This document shows positions 48,992 through 58,434 of a stretch of 64,000 nucleotides of DNA, in pieces. The stretch is taken from positions 62,001 through 126,000 of the forward strand of contig NZ_RYFF01000006.1 of assembly GCF_004138165.1 (NCBI RefSeq). The letters are read 5' to 3'. Source of the DNA: Candidatus Chloroploca sp. Khr17 (lineage in GTDB: Bacteria > Chloroflexota > Chloroflexia > Chloroflexales > Chloroflexaceae). The stretch's first letter is position 1; each line of letters opens with the position of its first letter. The notes beneath the pieces are model-generated. The model saw only the letters and a list, made by a program, of their open reading frames with translations. It searched no databases and was not told where the DNA came from. Position numbers and translations under genes: made by a program.

Positions 48992-50023
48992 ATGACCAAT
49001 GGCATAGATGAGGGAGCGGGTTTCAAGCTCGTAGCGATCGGTGGCGGTGGTGGGGTCAGCCAGATATTGCAGGGGATGCTGCCCTATCATGGCAACCTCA
49101 CCGGGGTGATTGCGGTCACTGACACCGGGCGCAGCACCGGCATCGCGCGTGAACTTGGGGGCATCCCGGCCCCGGGCGATCTGCGCAATACGCTCGCCAA
49201 ACTCGCCCGCGATCCCGATGACCTGCTCGCACGGTTGATGCAATATCGCTTTGTTGCCCCAACGCTGCCAACCCTTGACGGCATGGCCTTTGGCAATCTC
49301 TTGATCGCTGCGCTGGCCCAGATGACTGGCGATTTTGGGCAGGCGATCACGATTATCAGCTCAATGCTTGCTTGTCGTGCGACCATTCTGCCCGTTGCAA
49401 CCGTTGATGCCCATCTCTGCGCCGAGCTCGCGGATGGCAGCCTGGTCGAGACCGAACTGGCCGTACGCGGCCTCAACAAGCCTCCGCTTGCCCGCCTCTT
49501 TCTCAAACCCGCTTCAGCCCCCGCCAATCCTGCGGTGCTCGCAGCGATCAGTGAAGCCGATCTGATTGTGCTTGGCCCGGGCAGTTTCTTTACGTCGGTG
49601 CTGGCCTCATTGCTCTTTGACGGTATGATCGATGCCCTGCGCACAAGCAAGGCACGCATCGTTTTTGTCTGCAATACCACCACCCAGCCAGGCCAAACCG
49701 ACGGCATGAATGTCTATGCCCATATCGATCACCTGGTCGCTCTGCTTGGGCCAGGCACCTTGACAGCCGCCTTGATCAACCGCAGTGAAGATCTTGATCC
49801 TGCGATCCTGGCGCCCTACGCCGCCGAAGGCGTGCATCTCCTTGAGCCTGACGACCAGGAACTGGCCCGCATCGCCGCACGCGGCGTCACGCCACTGGTG
49901 CGCAACCTCACCGAAACCCCCTCAGGCAAACGCGAGCTCTGGAACAAACAGGACACCATCCGTCACGACCCTGCCTTGATCGGCATGGCGCTCTGGAAAC
50001 TCATCCTCGATCAACGCCTCTGA
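48992..50023 (+). CDS. yvcK: YvcK/CofD-family protein (gluconeogenesis factor type)
   Basis: A 343-aa cytosolic protein of the YvcK family. It has AIGGGGGVSQILQGM at 15-29, the TDTGRSTGIARELGGIPAPG block, and later CNTTTQPGQTDGMN. YvcK binds UDP-N-acetylglucosamine and helps shape the cell and carbon flow to peptidoglycan; the related CofD makes F420 precursors. The GRSTG motif and length favour YvcK. AGGAG precedes the ATG. The usual partners RapZ and WhiA are not here. A perfect hairpin follows. Confidence 0.85.
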   Translation: MTNGIDEGAGFKLVAIGGGGGVSQILQGMLPYHGNLTGVIAVTDTGRSTGIARELGGIPAPGDLRNTLAKLARDPDDLLARLMQYRFVAPTLPTLDGMAFGNLLIAALAQMTGDFGQAITIISSMLACRATILPVATVDAHLCAELADGSLVETELAVRGLNKPPLARLFLKPASAPANPAVLAAISEADLIVLGPGSFFTSVLASLLFDGMIDALRTSKARIVFVCNTTTQPGQTDGMNVYAHIDHLVALLGPGTLTAALINRSEDLDPAILAPYAAEGVHLLEPDDQELARIAARGVTPLVRNLTETPSGKRELWNKQDTIRHDPALIGMALWKLILDQRL

Positions 50024-50119
50024 AAGCCGCTCCTTTGCTCGACATGCTTTCAGAAAGGGCCGGATCAGCTTTACCCTCGACGCGGAGCGTAAACGGCACA
50101 GCACCCTGAAACCTTGCCC

Positions 50120-50155
50120 TAGCACAAACGGCCAGCAGGCTGGCCGTTTGTGCTA
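50120..50155. terminator. 17-bp perfect hairpin between convergent genes
   Basis: Arms 50120-50136 and 50139-50155 pair exactly with a two-base loop, followed by an A-rich stretch on the plus strand. It lies between yvcK (+) and the ABC permease (-). Confidence 0.65.
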
Positions 50156-50185
50156 ACAAAAAGCAGCGACGCTTGGAGGCCGCCC

Positions 50186-51172
50186 TCAAGGGCGCTCGAA
50201 GCGTTGCCCAAGGGCCGCAGGGGCGGCCACGGCCAACCGCGCAACAAGCATTCCGACAGGGCCGCGCAAGGTCGGTGGGAGGCTCGCAATCCGCCGTAAC
50301 GCTTGCGGGCTAGAGACCAGGTTGACCAGCGCCAACACCAAGATCATCAGCACAAATGGTGCCACCTGGAAGACCTGTGTTGGGACACCTGCCATCGTAC
50401 GCTGCGAGCGAAGCGCGACAATCTCGAGCGCCGCAAAGAGATAGCAGCCAAAGGCGACGCGCCACGGACGCCATCCCCCAAAGATCACAATCGCCAGCGC
50501 GATCCATCCCATGCCAAAGGTATGCCGGTACGACCATCCCTGACGCAGATCGAGCGAATAGGCCGCCCCGGCGATGCCCACCAGTGCCCCCCCCAGAATG
50601 CACATCAGGTAGCGCATCCGCGTCACGGGAACCCCACGCGCAAATGCTGCGGCAGGGCGTTCACCAAGCGCTCGCACCGTCAAACCCACTCGTGTATGAA
50701 AAAGCATCCACCAGATGAAGGGCACCAGCAGAAAACTAAGATAGATCAGCAAATTATGCCGAAAAAAGATCACTCCAACGATGGGCAGATCAGCCAGCAA
50801 CGGAATTGGCAGAAACGGCACTGATGGGCCAGGCACGCGCACGACTGGTGCGCCAAGAAACGAGGAGAGCTCAATCCCAAGCAGAGCAAGCACAAACCCC
50901 ACCGCTGTCTGTGATTGGCCCAGCGTGAGGCTGAGGATGCACAGGATCAAGGCGATCGCCGCCCCGATCAGCGCCGCTGCGCCAAAGCCCAGTGGAACGT
51001 TGTTGGTCACAAGGGCCACCGTGAACCCACCCATCGCCCCCAGCATAATTGTGCCATCAAGCGAGAGATTGATCACACCCGAGCGCTCGCTGAGCAACGC
51101 GCCCATCGTGGCAAAGATCAGCGGTGCCGCCGCCGCAAGCACAGCCCCCAGATCAATCGCTAGCTGGTTCAT
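50186..51172 (-). CDS. BMP-type ABC importer, permease 2
   Basis: A 328-aa inner-membrane permease of the simple sugar/nucleoside (NupQ/YufQ, BPD_transp_2) type, with about nine helices. Marker phrases: RSGVINLSLDGTIMLGAMGG near the N terminus, VRALGERPAAAFARGVPVTR (the coupling-loop EAA-like region) and GWIALAIVIFGGWRPWRVAF. Its start overlaps permease 1 by four bases. Last gene of the BMP operon. Confidence 0.9.
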   Translation of the reverse strand: MNQLAIDLGAVLAAAAPLIFATMGALLSERSGVINLSLDGTIMLGAMGGFTVALVTNNVPLGFGAAALIGAAIALILCILSLTLGQSQTAVGFVLALLGIELSSFLGAPVVRVPGPSVPFLPIPLLADLPIVGVIFFRHNLLIYLSFLLVPFIWWMLFHTRVGLTVRALGERPAAAFARGVPVTRMRYLMCILGGALVGIAGAAYSLDLRQGWSYRHTFGMGWIALAIVIFGGWRPWRVAFGCYLFAALEIVALRSQRTMAGVPTQVFQVAPFVLMILVLALVNLVSSPQALRRIASLPPTLRGPVGMLVARLAVAAPAALGQRFERP

Positions 51173-52245
51173 GCCCTTCTCCTGCGCTGCATCAAACCGC
51201 GTGATACCAAGGCAGCCAGCACGAGTGTCCCCTGCAAAACACCGGCAATGCTGCTATCAATCCCCAGAGTCAGGGGCAACTGCACACTCCCAACGGTAAA
51301 CGTAGCAAAAACGACCGCCACTGGCAACACCCAGATCGGGCGGGCCAGCACCAGCAAGACCACCAACAAACCAATGAGGCCAACCCCACTCGAAATATTG
51401 GGAATCAGTTGGTGAAAAACACCAAGCACCTGAAGCGTGCCGGCCAGACCGGCGAGCAGGCCACAACCCGCCATAGCTTGCGCCATGCGTTTGACCGCTG
51501 GCACACCCAGGCGATCGGCTGCCGCCCCATTTAGCCCGACCGCCCGCACCTCTAGACCCCAGCGCATCCGTGACAGTACCCACCAGACTACGACCAGGGA
51601 CACAATGGCAATGATTGGCGCAAGCGGAGCCAGGCGCAATGAACCGATTGTAGGCAACCAGAGTTCGCGTGGCAACAGCGCCGTCCCCGAAGAAGAAGCA
51701 CTACCCTCACGTCGCCACGGCCCAAGAATAAGATAGAGCGCAATCCCACTGGCGAGAAAATTCAAGCCCAGGCCCGCAAAGATCTCGTTCACCCCCGCCC
51801 CAAGGCGCAAACTCGCCGCCAGCAGGGCCCAGAGCGTCCCACCGGCAGCGCCAAACGCAAAACTGAGCATCCAGAGCAACGGGGGCGGCAGATCGGGAAA
51901 GAGCCGAAGCGGGATCATCGCCGCAATCGCCCCGAGCACGACCTGCCCTTCGATCCCCAGATTATAGAGCCCTGCGGCAAAAGTCAGCGTCAACCCACCG
52001 GCACAGAGGATCAACGGGGACGCAAGCATCACCATATCACCAAACCGGATCGGGGTACTGAAAGCACCAAAAAGAAGGATTCGGTATGCATCAAGTGGAG
52101 CCACATCAACCGTCAGCAACACCACGGTTGTCAGCACCAGGGCACCGAGAAAAGGCAAAACCAGACGAGCCAGATAATCAGCGAGATCAGCTAGCCGATA
52201 TGTCGTGCGACTGGTGAGTTGTCCTCCTGCGTCTTGGATCTGCAT
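51169..52245 (-). CDS. BMP-type ABC importer, permease 1
   Basis: A 358-aa permease of the NupP/YufP type. Helical core includes LTFAAGLYNLGIEGQVVLGA, LGAGVNEIFAGLGLNFLASG and the coupling segment LEVRAVGLNGAAADRLGVPA. It pairs with permease 2 to form the channel. The first ~20 residues are hydrophilic. It follows the ATPase gene by 32 bp and overlaps permease 2. Confidence 0.9.
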   Translation of the reverse strand: MQIQDAGGQLTSRTTYRLADLADYLARLVLPFLGALVLTTVVLLTVDVAPLDAYRILLFGAFSTPIRFGDMVMLASPLILCAGGLTLTFAAGLYNLGIEGQVVLGAIAAMIPLRLFPDLPPPLLWMLSFAFGAAGGTLWALLAASLRLGAGVNEIFAGLGLNFLASGIALYLILGPWRREGSASSSGTALLPRELWLPTIGSLRLAPLAPIIAIVSLVVVWWVLSRMRWGLEVRAVGLNGAAADRLGVPAVKRMAQAMAGCGLLAGLAGTLQVLGVFHQLIPNISSGVGLIGLLVVLLVLARPIWVLPVAVVFATFTVGSVQLPLTLGIDSSIAGVLQGTLVLAALVSRGLMQRRRRA

Positions 52246-52277
52246 AACAACTTCAGGCTAACGCCCTTCAAGGTGCG

Positions 52278-53840
52278 TCAAGACGCACTGCGTTCAAAAC
52301 CAACGCCACCAATCAACTCGGCCAGACGTGCCCCCGTCAGCGTAGCTCGTGGCAACGGGGCCGACATTTCGCCCGCAAAAAACACCAGGATCTCATCACT
52401 ATAAGCCAGAAGTTCATCAAGATCCGCCGAAGCAAAAACCACCGAGCAGCCAGTGGCACAGCGTGCCTGCAAGCGTTGCCAGATCCCCTGCGCCGAGGCC
52501 ACATCAAGCCCACGGGTCGGCTGTTCACATGCCAGCCCGCGACAAGCATCGGGCACCAGCGCAAGCATCGCCCGCTGCTGATTCCCCCCAGACAACGCAA
52601 TGAGTGGGGTGATCGGGGTTGCCTTAATTTCGTACGCTGCAATCGCCTCGCGGGCCGCCTGCACGGCAACCTGCCGATCAACCGTAAGCCCCGTCGGTTG
52701 CAACAGCGCAAAATGATCAGTCAAAGAGAGGGCACCGACAATGCCATCACGCATACGATCCGCCGGCAAGTATTCGATCCCGGCCTCGCGGTAGGCGCGC
52801 GTGCGTGTACGCGTCATATCCACACCATTGACCAAGATCCGGCCACTATCGGGGTGCAGACGACCGGCCAGCAGGCGGAGCAAAATCTGTTGTCCACTGC
52901 CATCCAGTCCCGCCAGACCAATGACCCGCCCCTGCGGGATCCGCAGATCAACGTTACGTAGCCTGACCATCCCCTCGCGAGCGGTGACCTGCTCAAGCTG
53001 CCAGACCAGTGGAGTCGTTAGGCTAGCCTCAGAGGATCGCTCATCCTGGCCTGGCTGAACCACAGGCACACCCGGCGGTTCATCCACCGTCACCCCTGCC
53101 AGCAACAACGCCTGTCCACTTGTCTTCACAATCCGTTCACCAAACATCAACTCGAGCAAGCGTTGCTGTGGTTGCGGCATCGGTAACTGTTCACCGACCA
53201 GTTGCCCGGTGCGCAGCACACTGACGGTATCGCACAGCGCCGCCACTTCATCAAGCTTGTGGGAAACAAAAAGCACCGTATTGCCATCAGCGGCCAGTTG
53301 GCGCAGCGCTTCAAAAAGAGCTTGGGCCTGGGCCGCCGTGATCCCGGTCGTTGGCTCATCAAGAATGAGCGTACGGGCACCACAGGCGAGCAGGCGGACA
53401 ATTTCGAGCTGCTGCCGTTGCCCAACCGTCATCGCCCCGACCGGCGTATCAGGCGCAAGGGTAAAACCGAGGCGTTGCGCCATCGTGGTCAATGTTGTCC
53501 GGGCCATCGCCCGTGAAGGAAAAGCACGCCGCGGGGCTGCACAGAGCAGATTTTCTAGGGCCGTAAAACCAGGCACATCAAGCGGATCTTGATGCACCAT
53601 ACCCACCCCAGCCTGAAGCGCATCGCCCGGCCCACGTAGCCTGACGGGCTGACCGTCAAACGCAAGCTGACCCGCATCGGGCTGCAGAAAACCTGACACG
53701 AGTTTCATCAGGGTACTTTTGCCGGCCCCGTTCTCACCCAGCACACCGTGAATCTTGCCCGACGCAAAGCGCAACGACAGCCCATCGTTGGCACGAAGGC
53801 TGCCGAAGGTTTTGGTTAAGTTCGTGACGGCAATTTCCAT
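52278..53840 (-). CDS. BMP-type ABC importer, duplicated ATPase
   Basis: A 520-aa protein with two ABC domains, as in NupO/RbsA. The first has Walker A GENGAGKSTLMKL, a MTVGQRQQLEIVRLL signature and TLILDEPTTGIT. The second has a degenerate Walker A, GLDGSGQQILLRLL, with the signature LSGGNQQRAMLAL and QPTRGLD. The second P-loop lacks GKS/T, as in many of this subfamily. ATG 53840 gives the natural MEIAVTNLTKTFG start; the longer frame runs through the upstream hairpin. Confidence 0.92.
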   Translation of the reverse strand: MEIAVTNLTKTFGSLRANDGLSLRFASGKIHGVLGENGAGKSTLMKLVSGFLQPDAGQLAFDGQPVRLRGPGDALQAGVGMVHQDPLDVPGFTALENLLCAAPRRAFPSRAMARTTLTTMAQRLGFTLAPDTPVGAMTVGQRQQLEIVRLLACGARTLILDEPTTGITAAQAQALFEALRQLAADGNTVLFVSHKLDEVAALCDTVSVLRTGQLVGEQLPMPQPQQRLLELMFGERIVKTSGQALLLAGVTVDEPPGVPVVQPGQDERSSEASLTTPLVWQLEQVTAREGMVRLRNVDLRIPQGRVIGLAGLDGSGQQILLRLLAGRLHPDSGRILVNGVDMTRTRTRAYREAGIEYLPADRMRDGIVGALSLTDHFALLQPTGLTVDRQVAVQAAREAIAAYEIKATPITPLIALSGGNQQRAMLALVPDACRGLACEQPTRGLDVASAQGIWQRLQARCATGCSVVFASADLDELLAYSDEILVFFAGEMSAPLPRATLTGARLAELIGGVGFERSAS

Positions 53841-53858
53841 TACGTCCCAAAAACTCGA

Positions 53859-53909
53859 TACGTTGCGGTCGAGCAAGCCGACATTGCCGACTTGCTCGAC
53901 CGCAACGTA
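53859..53909 (-). other. 19-bp hairpin between binding-protein and ATPase genes
   Basis: Arms 53859-53877 and 53891-53909 are exactly complementary. It lies between the first and second genes of the BMP operon. Such a hairpin can stabilise the upstream mRNA or partly stop transcription, giving more binding protein than transporter core. Confidence 0.55.
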
Positions 53910-53933
53910 GTTGGCTTCCACAGGCCCTATGCG

Positions 53934-55250
53934 CTACGGCGCACTCTGACCTTCGATACCCTCAAGTAGCTGCGGTGTATTCCAGATCGCCAGATCTTCA
54001 GCAACCTCACCATCAGCCACAAAAACCGTCCCATCCTGGAAATTCAGCGGCCCGGTAAAGAGATTCAGACTGCCATCGGCCAGTTTGCTGATGAAATCAT
54101 CAAGCAGCACCCCATTCTCAGGCGTCAATCCTGGCCCCTTGATAAACCCAATCATACTGCTGTCGGGATTATTGATATCGTTCCAATCCGGCCCGATCCA
54201 TTCCCACTGTGACTCAAACCGGCCTTCGATCGCATCACCGAGAATCTCGGTATAGCGTGGCCCCCAGTTAAAATAGGGCACCCCAAGACACACATCCTCA
54301 CCTTGAGCACAGGCATCTTTGTAGTCATACGGCACCGCCCAGACTGTTCGCCCGGCTGCCGAGGCCTTATTCGCCTCAACCAACCCCTCAGTCGTATCAA
54401 TGCCCGAGATGATGACATCATTGCCTTCACTGATAAAATCAGTCGCCACACGGGTTGGATCAAGCGTAACCCCAGGAATATTGAACCAGAAGCCAATCCA
54501 GGTCACCTTGAAGTCAAGGCTGTCAGCCGGCTGCTCACGGTAATTTTCCCAGCAATACTTCGCGCCCAGATAGGTCGAGTTGACCAGACGGCGCGTCTCG
54601 GGGTCAATCAACGGGCCCAGGTAGGCCAGTTTGCCCGCGTCGCTCTGCAGCGCAGCGGCACAACCTGCCATCATTTTGCCATATTCCATGCGCCCCATCA
54701 GATTGGTCACATTCGGTGGCGCACTCCCCGTCAAGACTGCATCACCCGAGGCATGCAAGAAATAGACATCCGGATGGGCTTCGGCCGCAAGATTGGTTCC
54801 CTCACCAAACTCGGCGCTATTGGTAATCACAAACTTCGCGCCCTGGCTGATCAACTCCTCAATCGCTTGCTCAACCTGGACATTGGGGCGGTCAGCGGGA
54901 TTGACTTTATCAATGTAGATAAAGCGTGACCCCGGCAAACGCGCCTCGGCATACTTAGCCGCCTCGAAGTGGGCCTGGTTCCAGCCACCATCATTCGTCG
55001 GTCCAACCAGAATCATGCCAAAGACAAACTCTTCTTCAGCCGGAGCTTCGGTCGCTGCGGGTGGCTCGGTCGGTTGAGTCGCTTCAGCCGTAGGCTCAGC
55101 GGGGGCATCTGTTGGCTCAACCGGTGGCGCACCGGTAGCCTCGGGGGCAGGAGCAGCGGTCGGTTGCGCGGCGGGGGTTGTCCCACACGCGCCCAGCAGC
55201 AAGGCGAACAGAACAAGCAGGGCAATGAACCGGACGGGTGGCTGACGCAT
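53934..55250 (-). CDS. BMP-family ABC transporter substrate-binding lipoprotein
   Basis: A 438-aa exported lipoprotein. A signal peptide ends in the lipobox LLGAC, followed by a ~60-residue Thr/Pro/Ala/Glu linker. The PnrA/BMP domain includes FGMILVGPTNDGGWNQAHFE, FVITNSAEFGEGTNLAAEAH, YFLHASGDA and GIDTTEGLVEANKA. Members bind purine nucleosides or related ligands. GAGGAG precedes ATG 55250; the frame is open to 55346. First gene of the operon, driven by the promoter at 55427-55455. Confidence 0.9.
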   Translation of the reverse strand: MRQPPVRFIALLVLFALLLGACGTTPAAQPTAAPAPEATGAPPVEPTDAPAEPTAEATQPTEPPAATEAPAEEEFVFGMILVGPTNDGGWNQAHFEAAKYAEARLPGSRFIYIDKVNPADRPNVQVEQAIEELISQGAKFVITNSAEFGEGTNLAAEAHPDVYFLHASGDAVLTGSAPPNVTNLMGRMEYGKMMAGCAAALQSDAGKLAYLGPLIDPETRRLVNSTYLGAKYCWENYREQPADSLDFKVTWIGFWFNIPGVTLDPTRVATDFISEGNDVIISGIDTTEGLVEANKASAAGRTVWAVPYDYKDACAQGEDVCLGVPYFNWGPRYTEILGDAIEGRFESQWEWIGPDWNDINNPDSSMIGFIKGPGLTPENGVLLDDFISKLADGSLNLFTGPLNFQDGTVFVADGEVAEDLAIWNTPQLLEGIEGQSAP

Positions 55251-55290
55251 GGTTGCGCTCCTCTGATACCTGGACAAGCCGGCAATAACA

Positions 55291-55325
55291 AATGCTGACA
55301 ACAACGTGGAGTTGCTGTCAGCATT
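55291..55325 (-). promoter_or_regulatory. Hairpin in the leader of the BMP operon
   Basis: AATGCTGACA (55291-55300) pairs with 55316-55325, with further pairing inside. It lies in the ~170-nt leader before the lipoprotein gene. A nearby duplicated decamer (AGCCCATTGT on the minus strand, about 55345-55370) adds structure. No riboswitch class is recognised. Confidence 0.35.
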
Positions 55326-55426
55326 GATGCATTCGCACGAAGACAATGGGCTTACAATGGGCTCGTGCCCTTTGCCGCGTCATCGCTGGCGTTCATATAT
55401 TAAGTTCAGGTTAACAACTATGGCTG

Positions 55427-55455
55427 AGTATACTCTATGCCTGGATGCGTGTCAA
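55427..55455 (-). promoter_or_regulatory. Promoter of the BMP ABC operon
   Basis: On the minus strand TTGACA (55450-55455) and TATACT (55427-55432) are separated by exactly 17 bp. Initiation near 55420 gives a ~170-nt leader. Best sigma-70-like promoter for this operon. Confidence 0.7.
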
Positions 55456-55458
55456 CCT

Positions 55459-55491
55459 GGGGGTGCTGCCAGCGAAGCTAGCAGCACCCCC
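55459..55491. terminator. 11-bp GC-rich hairpin downstream of the GH5-like gene
   Basis: GGGGGTGCTGC (55459-55469) pairs with 55481-55491 around a small inner stem. It stands just upstream of the BMP promoter and past the minus-strand GH5-like gene, probably ending that transcript. Confidence 0.5.
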
Positions 55492-55497
55492 ATTATT

Positions 55498-55594
55498 AGT
55501 AGTCAGTAACCTAAGTTTTCTGCTCTGTTGCGGAAGGGAGTGCCGGCTTCAGCCGACACTCCAGAATACCAGCAAATGGAGTTGACAGACTACT
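55498..55594. mobile_element. MITE-like element, family B, copy C
   Basis: A 97-bp element. The left end is AGTAGTCAGTAACCTAAG; the right end, on the other strand, begins AGTAGTCTGTCAACTCC. The inner hairpin GGAGTG...CACTCC resembles that of copy B. It ends 24 bp before the GH5-like stop codon. Confidence 0.55.
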
Positions 55595-55617
55595 GCGAAT
55601 GGGTAGCGTCCCTCAAC

Positions 55618-56772
55618 TCAGTTGGCGATGAAGAGATCGCCAATTAACCCATCAAGTGTCGCCTGAAAAGGCCAGAGCACAACCCCCGCTGCACCTCTAG
55701 CACGGCTCGTGGCAAGCCCGATGCGCAGATCTCGCCGCAATTCCTCTTCGTTACGCAGGGCTCCGGGGCCAGTGGGAAAACCGAGTTCAGTGACGACGAT
55801 CGGTTTTTGCTGAGGCAAATTCCTCAATTCAACGAGCGCACGGCGGAGATCAGTGGGAAAACCGGCTCCATAATACCAGTGCGCAGCATAGCGCCCCGCA
55901 TCATACGGATCATTGTCGTAGTAGTGAAACGAGTAGAAATCCACCAGATCTGCCGGTGAAGCATAGAGTCCAGCAGGACGGAAATAGCTTTTACCAAAAC
56001 CCATACCAATCGTTATTGGGCGCCCGGGGTCAAAAGCACGCACATCGGCGCTCATTCGTGCGAGAAAGACCACGCGATGCCAAGCCAGTTCACGACATAA
56101 CGGAAAATCACCATTATCCCAGTCCCAGCACCGCTGGTCCATCGGACTCCCAATATCAGGCTCATTGAAGAGATCCCAGCCGAGCAGACCGGAACGTCCT
56201 GCGAGATGACTGACGACCGGGCGAATATGCAAGGCAGCGGCAGCCTCATACTGACCACCGTGCAGCTGATCTTGCGGAAATTTCGCCAGCAAGACCGGCA
56301 AGACATAGATGCCGTGGCGGTTGGCGCTGGCAATCAAGGTATCAAGGTGCGCCAGGGCAGGGGCTTTATCATACGCTTCACTCGTTGTCCGTGCGCCACC
56401 AAACACATAGTAATTGAGAAAGATCCGGATTGTATTGACGCCAAGCGCCTGCAGGCGCACCATATCGGCATCAATCAACGCCTGATCCCATGGGCAGCGT
56501 CCATCCGCTCCGAAATGCAATTCAGGGCACCCAGGCGGGGCACCGGTATAGTCAATGTAGTTGACGCCACGCACCTCAAAGGGTTGCCCATCGACGAGCA
56601 ACTGATCACCAGCGATAGTGATCGCGGGCAAACTGGGCGTATCCGGCAGGGTAAGAACACTACGCTGCTGTGCGTTCGCAAGATCTGCGCTTGTGGTAAC
56701 CAGCACAACCAAGAGCAACACTAGCGCTATCTGTCCGATCGGTCTACGCCAACAAGATGCGATCATCATCAA
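55618..56772 (-). CDS. Secreted GH5-like glycoside hydrolase
   Basis: A 384-aa protein with an N-terminal signal sequence (IGQIALVLLLVVLVTTSADLA) probably cleaved after ANA. The TIM barrel resembles glycoside hydrolase family 5 and related clan A enzymes: VRGVNYIDYTG, LGVNTIRIFLNYY, WDLFNEPDIG with the acid/base Glu, FYSFHYYDND, and VVTELGFPTG with the nucleophile Glu. It should cut a beta-linked polysaccharide outside the cell; substrate unknown. It follows the PfkB kinase gene by 95 bp. Confidence 0.82.
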   Translation of the reverse strand: MMMIASCWRRPIGQIALVLLLVVLVTTSADLANAQQRSVLTLPDTPSLPAITIAGDQLLVDGQPFEVRGVNYIDYTGAPPGCPELHFGADGRCPWDQALIDADMVRLQALGVNTIRIFLNYYVFGGARTTSEAYDKAPALAHLDTLIASANRHGIYVLPVLLAKFPQDQLHGGQYEAAAALHIRPVVSHLAGRSGLLGWDLFNEPDIGSPMDQRCWDWDNGDFPLCRELAWHRVVFLARMSADVRAFDPGRPITIGMGFGKSYFRPAGLYASPADLVDFYSFHYYDNDPYDAGRYAAHWYYGAGFPTDLRRALVELRNLPQQKPIVVTELGFPTGPGALRNEEELRRDLRIGLATSRARGAAGVVLWPFQATLDGLIGDLFIAN

Positions 56773-56867
56773 CCACAGCCTCTCCTACCAATTGGAATTG
56801 AGCCATCCACATCGGTCGTGCTGCCAGAGTGCAGAGAAATGTCATGCGCGGCAAGCGGTGCATGCGA

Positions 56868-57707
56868 TCACATCTGGAGACGAGCCAACACCGCGTCACG
56901 GTTGGTCAAATTGCCCAGATCCCGCCCTTCAACCGCTAGGGCAGCCGCAGCACTGGCAAACTGTGCGGCAGCCAGCGCATCACCGGTCTCAGCCAGACGC
57001 ACGAGCATCGCCGCAGCGAAGACATCGCCCGCACCAGTTGGATCATCTTCCTGCGCAGGACACGCAGCGATTGGTTGGATCACACCATGCTGGTAGAGTG
57101 TCGCCCCCGCAGCCCCGCGCGTCACCACAACGAGCGGGCAATGGCGCGCATAACTCGCGACCAGCGCTTCATCACCAGCCACATCCTCAATACTAACCAC
57201 CAGCAGATTGATCCGACGCAACAATGCTGGCGGCGGCAACCAGTGGCACGGTTGCACGAGTGCCGGCAGAGGTTCGGTCCAGGTTCGCATCCAGCCCTGA
57301 GGTGTCACCACAATCAACGCCTCAGGAAACGCCGTGATCAGCGCAAGATCAAATTCATGGGCAACAGGAGCCAGATGCACAAGCGGGGCGGCATACCAAG
57401 CATGGGGCAGATGCTCAAGCAGAAGCGGCGAAGCCAGCGCGTGCAGCCACTGGTTTCGCCGCTGAGCCTCATAGCGATTTTCAAATGTTGTCACCGCAGG
57501 TGAAGGCACCAGAACGATCTGAACACCTTCATGATCGGGAAGGCGTGCCGATGGCGTGCTTGCCGTCACCATTGCGGCATTCAAACCCAGACGCGCCGCA
57601 GCCCCCGTCGCATAACGCACGGTGCCCCCAGGCGCAAACCGGCCATCAGGCAACTGATCGTACGTGGCATGCCCGAGGGCAAGAAACTGCGGCACCATCG
57701 TCTTCAA
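56868..57707 (-). CDS. PfkB-family carbohydrate/nucleoside kinase
   Basis: A 279-aa ribokinase-like enzyme. It opens LALGHATYDQLPDGRFAPGG, where PfkB proteins have GEALxDxxxxxGG. The C-terminal PfkB signature DPTGAGDVFAAAMLVRL includes the catalytic Asp. VVVTRGAAGATLY is the conserved strand before it. Substrate not predictable. It starts 15 bp after jag on the same strand. Confidence 0.85.
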   Translation of the reverse strand: MKTMVPQFLALGHATYDQLPDGRFAPGGTVRYATGAAARLGLNAAMVTASTPSARLPDHEGVQIVLVPSPAVTTFENRYEAQRRNQWLHALASPLLLEHLPHAWYAAPLVHLAPVAHEFDLALITAFPEALIVVTPQGWMRTWTEPLPALVQPCHWLPPPALLRRINLLVVSIEDVAGDEALVASYARHCPLVVVTRGAAGATLYQHGVIQPIAACPAQEDDPTGAGDVFAAAMLVRLAETGDALAAAQFASAAAALAVEGRDLGNLTNRDAVLARLQM

Positions 57708-57722
57708 CAGCCTAGCAACAAC

Positions 57723-58418
57723 TTATGAGCGTGCCGGAAAGATCACAATCTTACGATTCTCACCCTCACCCGAACTCTCGGTATAGATCGTCTTATCATC
57801 ACGGAGCGCAAGGTGGACAATTCGACGCTCGTAGGCCGCCATTGGTTCCAGCATCATCGGGCGACCGGTCTGGCGTACCCGTTCAGCCATCCGGCGGGCC
57901 AGACCCTCGAGTGACTCCTGGCGACGCTGGCGATAATTGCCAACATCAACGACAATTTGCGGCCACTTCTGCACTTGACGACTCACGAGCAGATTAAGCA
58001 TAAACTGAAGAGAACGCAGTGTCTCGCCACGGCGACCAATCAATAGGCCCATTGCCTCTTCATCGGCACCCTCGACGTGCAGCGTGATCGTCTCTTCGAC
58101 ATCACCTTTTTGCCCAGGCACCCGCGAGACAACTGGCGTCACATAGGCATGGATATCCATACGTGCGAGCAACTCATCAAGCACCGTCTGGGCTATCGTC
58201 TGCACATCATCGGTCGAAGAGGCTCGAGTGATCGGAAGCGCAGACACTGGTTCGTCATCATCATCATCTACCACCGTGACACGTACCAGGGCCTCATCAC
58301 CAGCCTCGCCAGGCTCGAGCACCGCGATCATCACCTCGTCACGGTCTTTGCCGAGCTGCGCCAGGGCGAGCTCAACGGCTTCCGTAACGGTGCGTGCGCT
58401 GATCTCGATGCTTTTCAT
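57723..58418 (-). CDS. jag: RNA-binding protein Jag/KhpB
   Basis: A 231-aa protein with the Jag_N domain (IEISARTVTEAVELALAQLG, residues 4-23), an acidic linker, a KH domain (EEAMGLLIGRRGETLRSLQF) and a C-terminal R3H domain (YRQRRQESLEGLARRMAERV, then YERRIVHLAL). It is known to bind RNA with KhpA and affect cell elongation and division. It sits directly after yidC, the usual place in many bacteria. Confidence 0.93.
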   Translation of the reverse strand: MKSIEISARTVTEAVELALAQLGKDRDEVMIAVLEPGEAGDEALVRVTVVDDDDDEPVSALPITRASSTDDVQTIAQTVLDELLARMDIHAYVTPVVSRVPGQKGDVEETITLHVEGADEEAMGLLIGRRGETLRSLQFMLNLLVSRQVQKWPQIVVDVGNYRQRRQESLEGLARRMAERVRQTGRPMMLEPMAAYERRIVHLALRDDKTIYTESSGEGENRKIVIFPARS

Positions 58419-58434
58419 AGTCTTCCTTTTACTC

